Of a stretch of 64,000 nt of DNA, positions 62,715 to 64,000 are shown piece after piece. Under the pieces are notes generated by a model. The model was not told where the DNA came from, made no database searches, and saw only the letters and a list, made by a program, of their open reading frames with translations. Location: positions 372,001 to 436,000 of the forward strand of contig AP018040.2 of assembly GCA_002356435.2 (NCBI GenBank), written 5' to 3'. This stretch comes from Petrimonas sp. IBARAKI (GTDB taxonomy: Bacteria; Bacteroidota; Bacteroidia; Bacteroidales; Dysgonomonadaceae). The position numbers were made by a program, and so were the translations under genes. Within the stretch, counting starts at the first letter, position 1, and each line of letters starts with the position of its first letter.

Positions 62715-63543
62715 AGTTGCTGCATATCTCCTGACTTCGGTAATTCTGAGCATTTTGTTCTCTTTTTGCAACAGGCCGAAAGAAGTGCTGAACAGGAAAG
62801 ATATGGAAAAACTGATGTACGATATTTACGTTGCCGAAGCAATGATTGAAAATGATTATCAGGGCTTTGACACACCGGAAAAAAAGGAGGCGCTTATCCG
62901 CGATGTTTTCAGGAAACACCAAACAACGCAGGCGCAGTGGGATACCTCCCTTTCCTGGTATTCAGACAGAATAGATATCTACCTGAAAATGAATGATTCC
63001 GTTAAGGCGCGCCTGCAACGCCGCCAGAGAGCGAGCGAACAGGTCATGAATCGTCAGCTCCAACAAGAGCAATCACTTACCTCCCGTTCTTATTCGCCTT
63101 CCTACATTCCTGAAAACTACTCTTTTGATGAAACAAATCCGAAAAACGGTTTCCGTTTCCGGATGGACACAACTGACATTGCTCAAAAGATAAATAGCAG
63201 CGGTTTCGATTTCGGTTTCGACGTTATCGGTATCCCCGCTCGTTCGAAACCAGATTTGCGGGCAGTATTGATGCTCGAATACAACGATACGGTTATTTAT
63301 CACTCCGAGTTCATTGTTGAGAACAGGAGCTACTTGTTGCACGGACAAAAGTATATCCCCGGTGATACAATTAGGGGAATAACTGGGTTTGTAAGGTTGC
63401 AAGACACCATCGGTATGTTTAGAAATATTCGGCTGAATAATATCTTTTTGGGACATCCAAACGATTCTGTCCAACCCGCCCAACGCAACGTGTCGGCACC
63501 TCAGGAGAGAATACTCATGGATGAGGAAACGGGGACGCAGTAA
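62704..63543 (+). CDS. DUF4296 lipoprotein
   Basis: 279 residues from the GTG at 62704, which overlaps lspA by 11 bases and yields a compact lipoprotein signal (RKVAAYLLTSVILSILFSFC). An earlier in-frame GTG at 62668 is possible but makes the leader longer than usual. The DUF4296 domain (about 30-115) has NRKDMEKLMYDIYVAEAMIE and WDTSLSWYSDRIDIY, followed by a Gln/Arg-rich linker and a beta-rich C-terminal part. Function unknown. Its constant place after lspA in Bacteroidota suggests an envelope role. Confidence 0.85.
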   Translation: MNRKVAAYLLTSVILSILFSFCNRPKEVLNRKDMEKLMYDIYVAEAMIENDYQGFDTPEKKEALIRDVFRKHQTTQAQWDTSLSWYSDRIDIYLKMNDSVKARLQRRQRASEQVMNRQLQQEQSLTSRSYSPSYIPENYSFDETNPKNGFRFRMDTTDIAQKINSSGFDFGFDVIGIPARSKPDLRAVLMLEYNDTVIYHSEFIVENRSYLLHGQKYIPGDTIRGITGFVRLQDTIGMFRNIRLNNIFLGHPNDSVQPAQRNVSAPQERILMDEETGTQ

Positions 63544-63581
63544 TCCCGAATTCCTACACGATCTAATATTAAATTTTTTAC

Positions 63582-63589
63582 TACATTTG
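63582..63589 (+). promoter_or_regulatory. -7 promoter box TACATTTG ahead of ppdK
   Basis: Fits TAnnTTTG, 58 bp before the ATG at 63648; no clear -33 box. Confidence 0.5.
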
Positions 63590-63647
63590 CAGAAAATTAC
63601 AGCACAGAATCCAACATTTAATGATTAACAAATAAATTTTTCGAAAG

Positions 63648-64000
63648 ATGAAGAAGAAGAGAGTTTACACCTTTGGCAACGGACAGGCCGAGGGTCGTGC
63701 AGATATGAAGAATCTGCTTGGAGGGAAAGGCGCTAATCTTGCCGAAATGAACCTGATCGGTGTGCCCGTCCCCCGGGATTTACCATTACCACCGAAGTGT
63801 GTACCGAATACAACCAGCTTGGCAAAGATTATGTGGTAGATGTGTTGAAGCCCGAGGTTGAAAAAGCAATTAAAAACATCGAAAAGCTTATGGGAGCTAA
63901 GTTCGGTGACAGGGAAAATCCTTGTTTGGTTTCTGTGCGCTCCGGCGCCCGGGTTTCAATGCCCGGCATGATGGACACGGTCCTGAATCTTGGATTAAAT
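63648..64000 (+). CDS. ppdK: Pyruvate, phosphate dikinase, 5' part, frameshifted
   Basis: The N terminus [20 protein letters not shown] followed by [11 protein letters not shown] is that of PPDK, which interconverts pyruvate, ATP and phosphate with PEP, AMP and pyrophosphate. The frame breaks at a run of five Cs (63770-63774): the family sequence [15 protein letters not shown] needs six. After adding one base the second frame reads on to the window edge through [21 protein letters not shown], all well conserved. Read literally the protein stops after 63 residues. A sequencing or assembly slip in a C-run is the simplest explanation; a real mutation is possible. The gene continues past the window. 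Confidence 0.85.

Overview
The window reads as a chromosomal segment of an anaerobic, amino-acid- and sugar-fermenting member of the Bacteroidota, most likely order Bacteroidales (a Dysgonomonadaceae-type organism would fit; that is inference, no rRNA is present). The signs are GldE, a di-haem SdhC with FrdA/SdhA and FrdB, TAnnTTTG promoter boxes in front of many genes, almost no Shine-Dalgarno sequences, conserved neighbourhoods (mutY-ssb-gldE, ileS-dksA-lspA-DUF4296, HU-RNase G, recJ-recQ), small outer-membrane beta-barrels, and GH20/GH106 enzymes. I saw no tRNA, rRNA, CRISPR array, prophage or insertion sequence. Nearly all of the DNA is ordinary, densely packed core genome.

Layout. 1-6138: a glutamate-fermentation cluster of the methylaspartate pathway: the 3' end of glutamate mutase E, methylaspartate ammonia-lyase, an AtuA/DUF1446 protein, a DUF4387 protein, a P-loop protein with an alanyl-tRNA-synthetase-like C-terminal part, and a two-subunit fumarase-type hydratase, probably mesaconase. 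6.2-7.6 kb: yggS and a small outer-membrane protein. 7.6-12.2 kb, minus strand: nadB-folP-cdaA-recF-DUF721. 12.4-17.2 kb: a CarboxypepD_reg-like surface protein, rpsO, a candidate small RNA, a GNAT and a DUF2156 gene, and trpS. 17.4-23.9 kb: secreted GH20 hexosaminidase, rplY-pth-hslR, comB, maf, aspartokinase. 23.9-31 kb: GH106-type lipoprotein, a membrane protein/winged-helix regulator/CreD unit, tryptophanase. 31-36 kb: hflX, a small barrel, a YadS-like channel, mnmA and a POT peptide transporter. 36-48 kb: recJ, recQ, a phosphopantetheinyl transferase, gldE, ssb, mutY, HU, a 30-residue COX24-like protein, RNase G, priA. 48-53 kb: a barrel protein and the frd/sdh CAB operon. 53-64 kb: a nuclease/phosphatase lipoprotein, an aminotransferase, peroxiredoxin, guaB, ileS, dksA, lspA, a DUF4296 lipoprotein and the start of ppdK, which carries a frameshift.

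Metabolically the parts fit together: peptides enter through the POT transporter, glutamate is fermented through methylaspartate and mesaconate, tryptophan is cleaved to indole and pyruvate, fumarate is the anaerobic electron sink (FrdCAB; NadB may also use it), and PPDK interconverts PEP and pyruvate.

The least explained elements are the AtuA/DUF4387/P-loop trio inside the methylaspartate cluster, a 10-bp-periodic inverted repeat in that cluster, a promoter-terminator pair with no gene between them after rpsO, a three-hairpin leader ahead of RNase G, and a structured leader ahead of the 53-kb lipoprotein gene.
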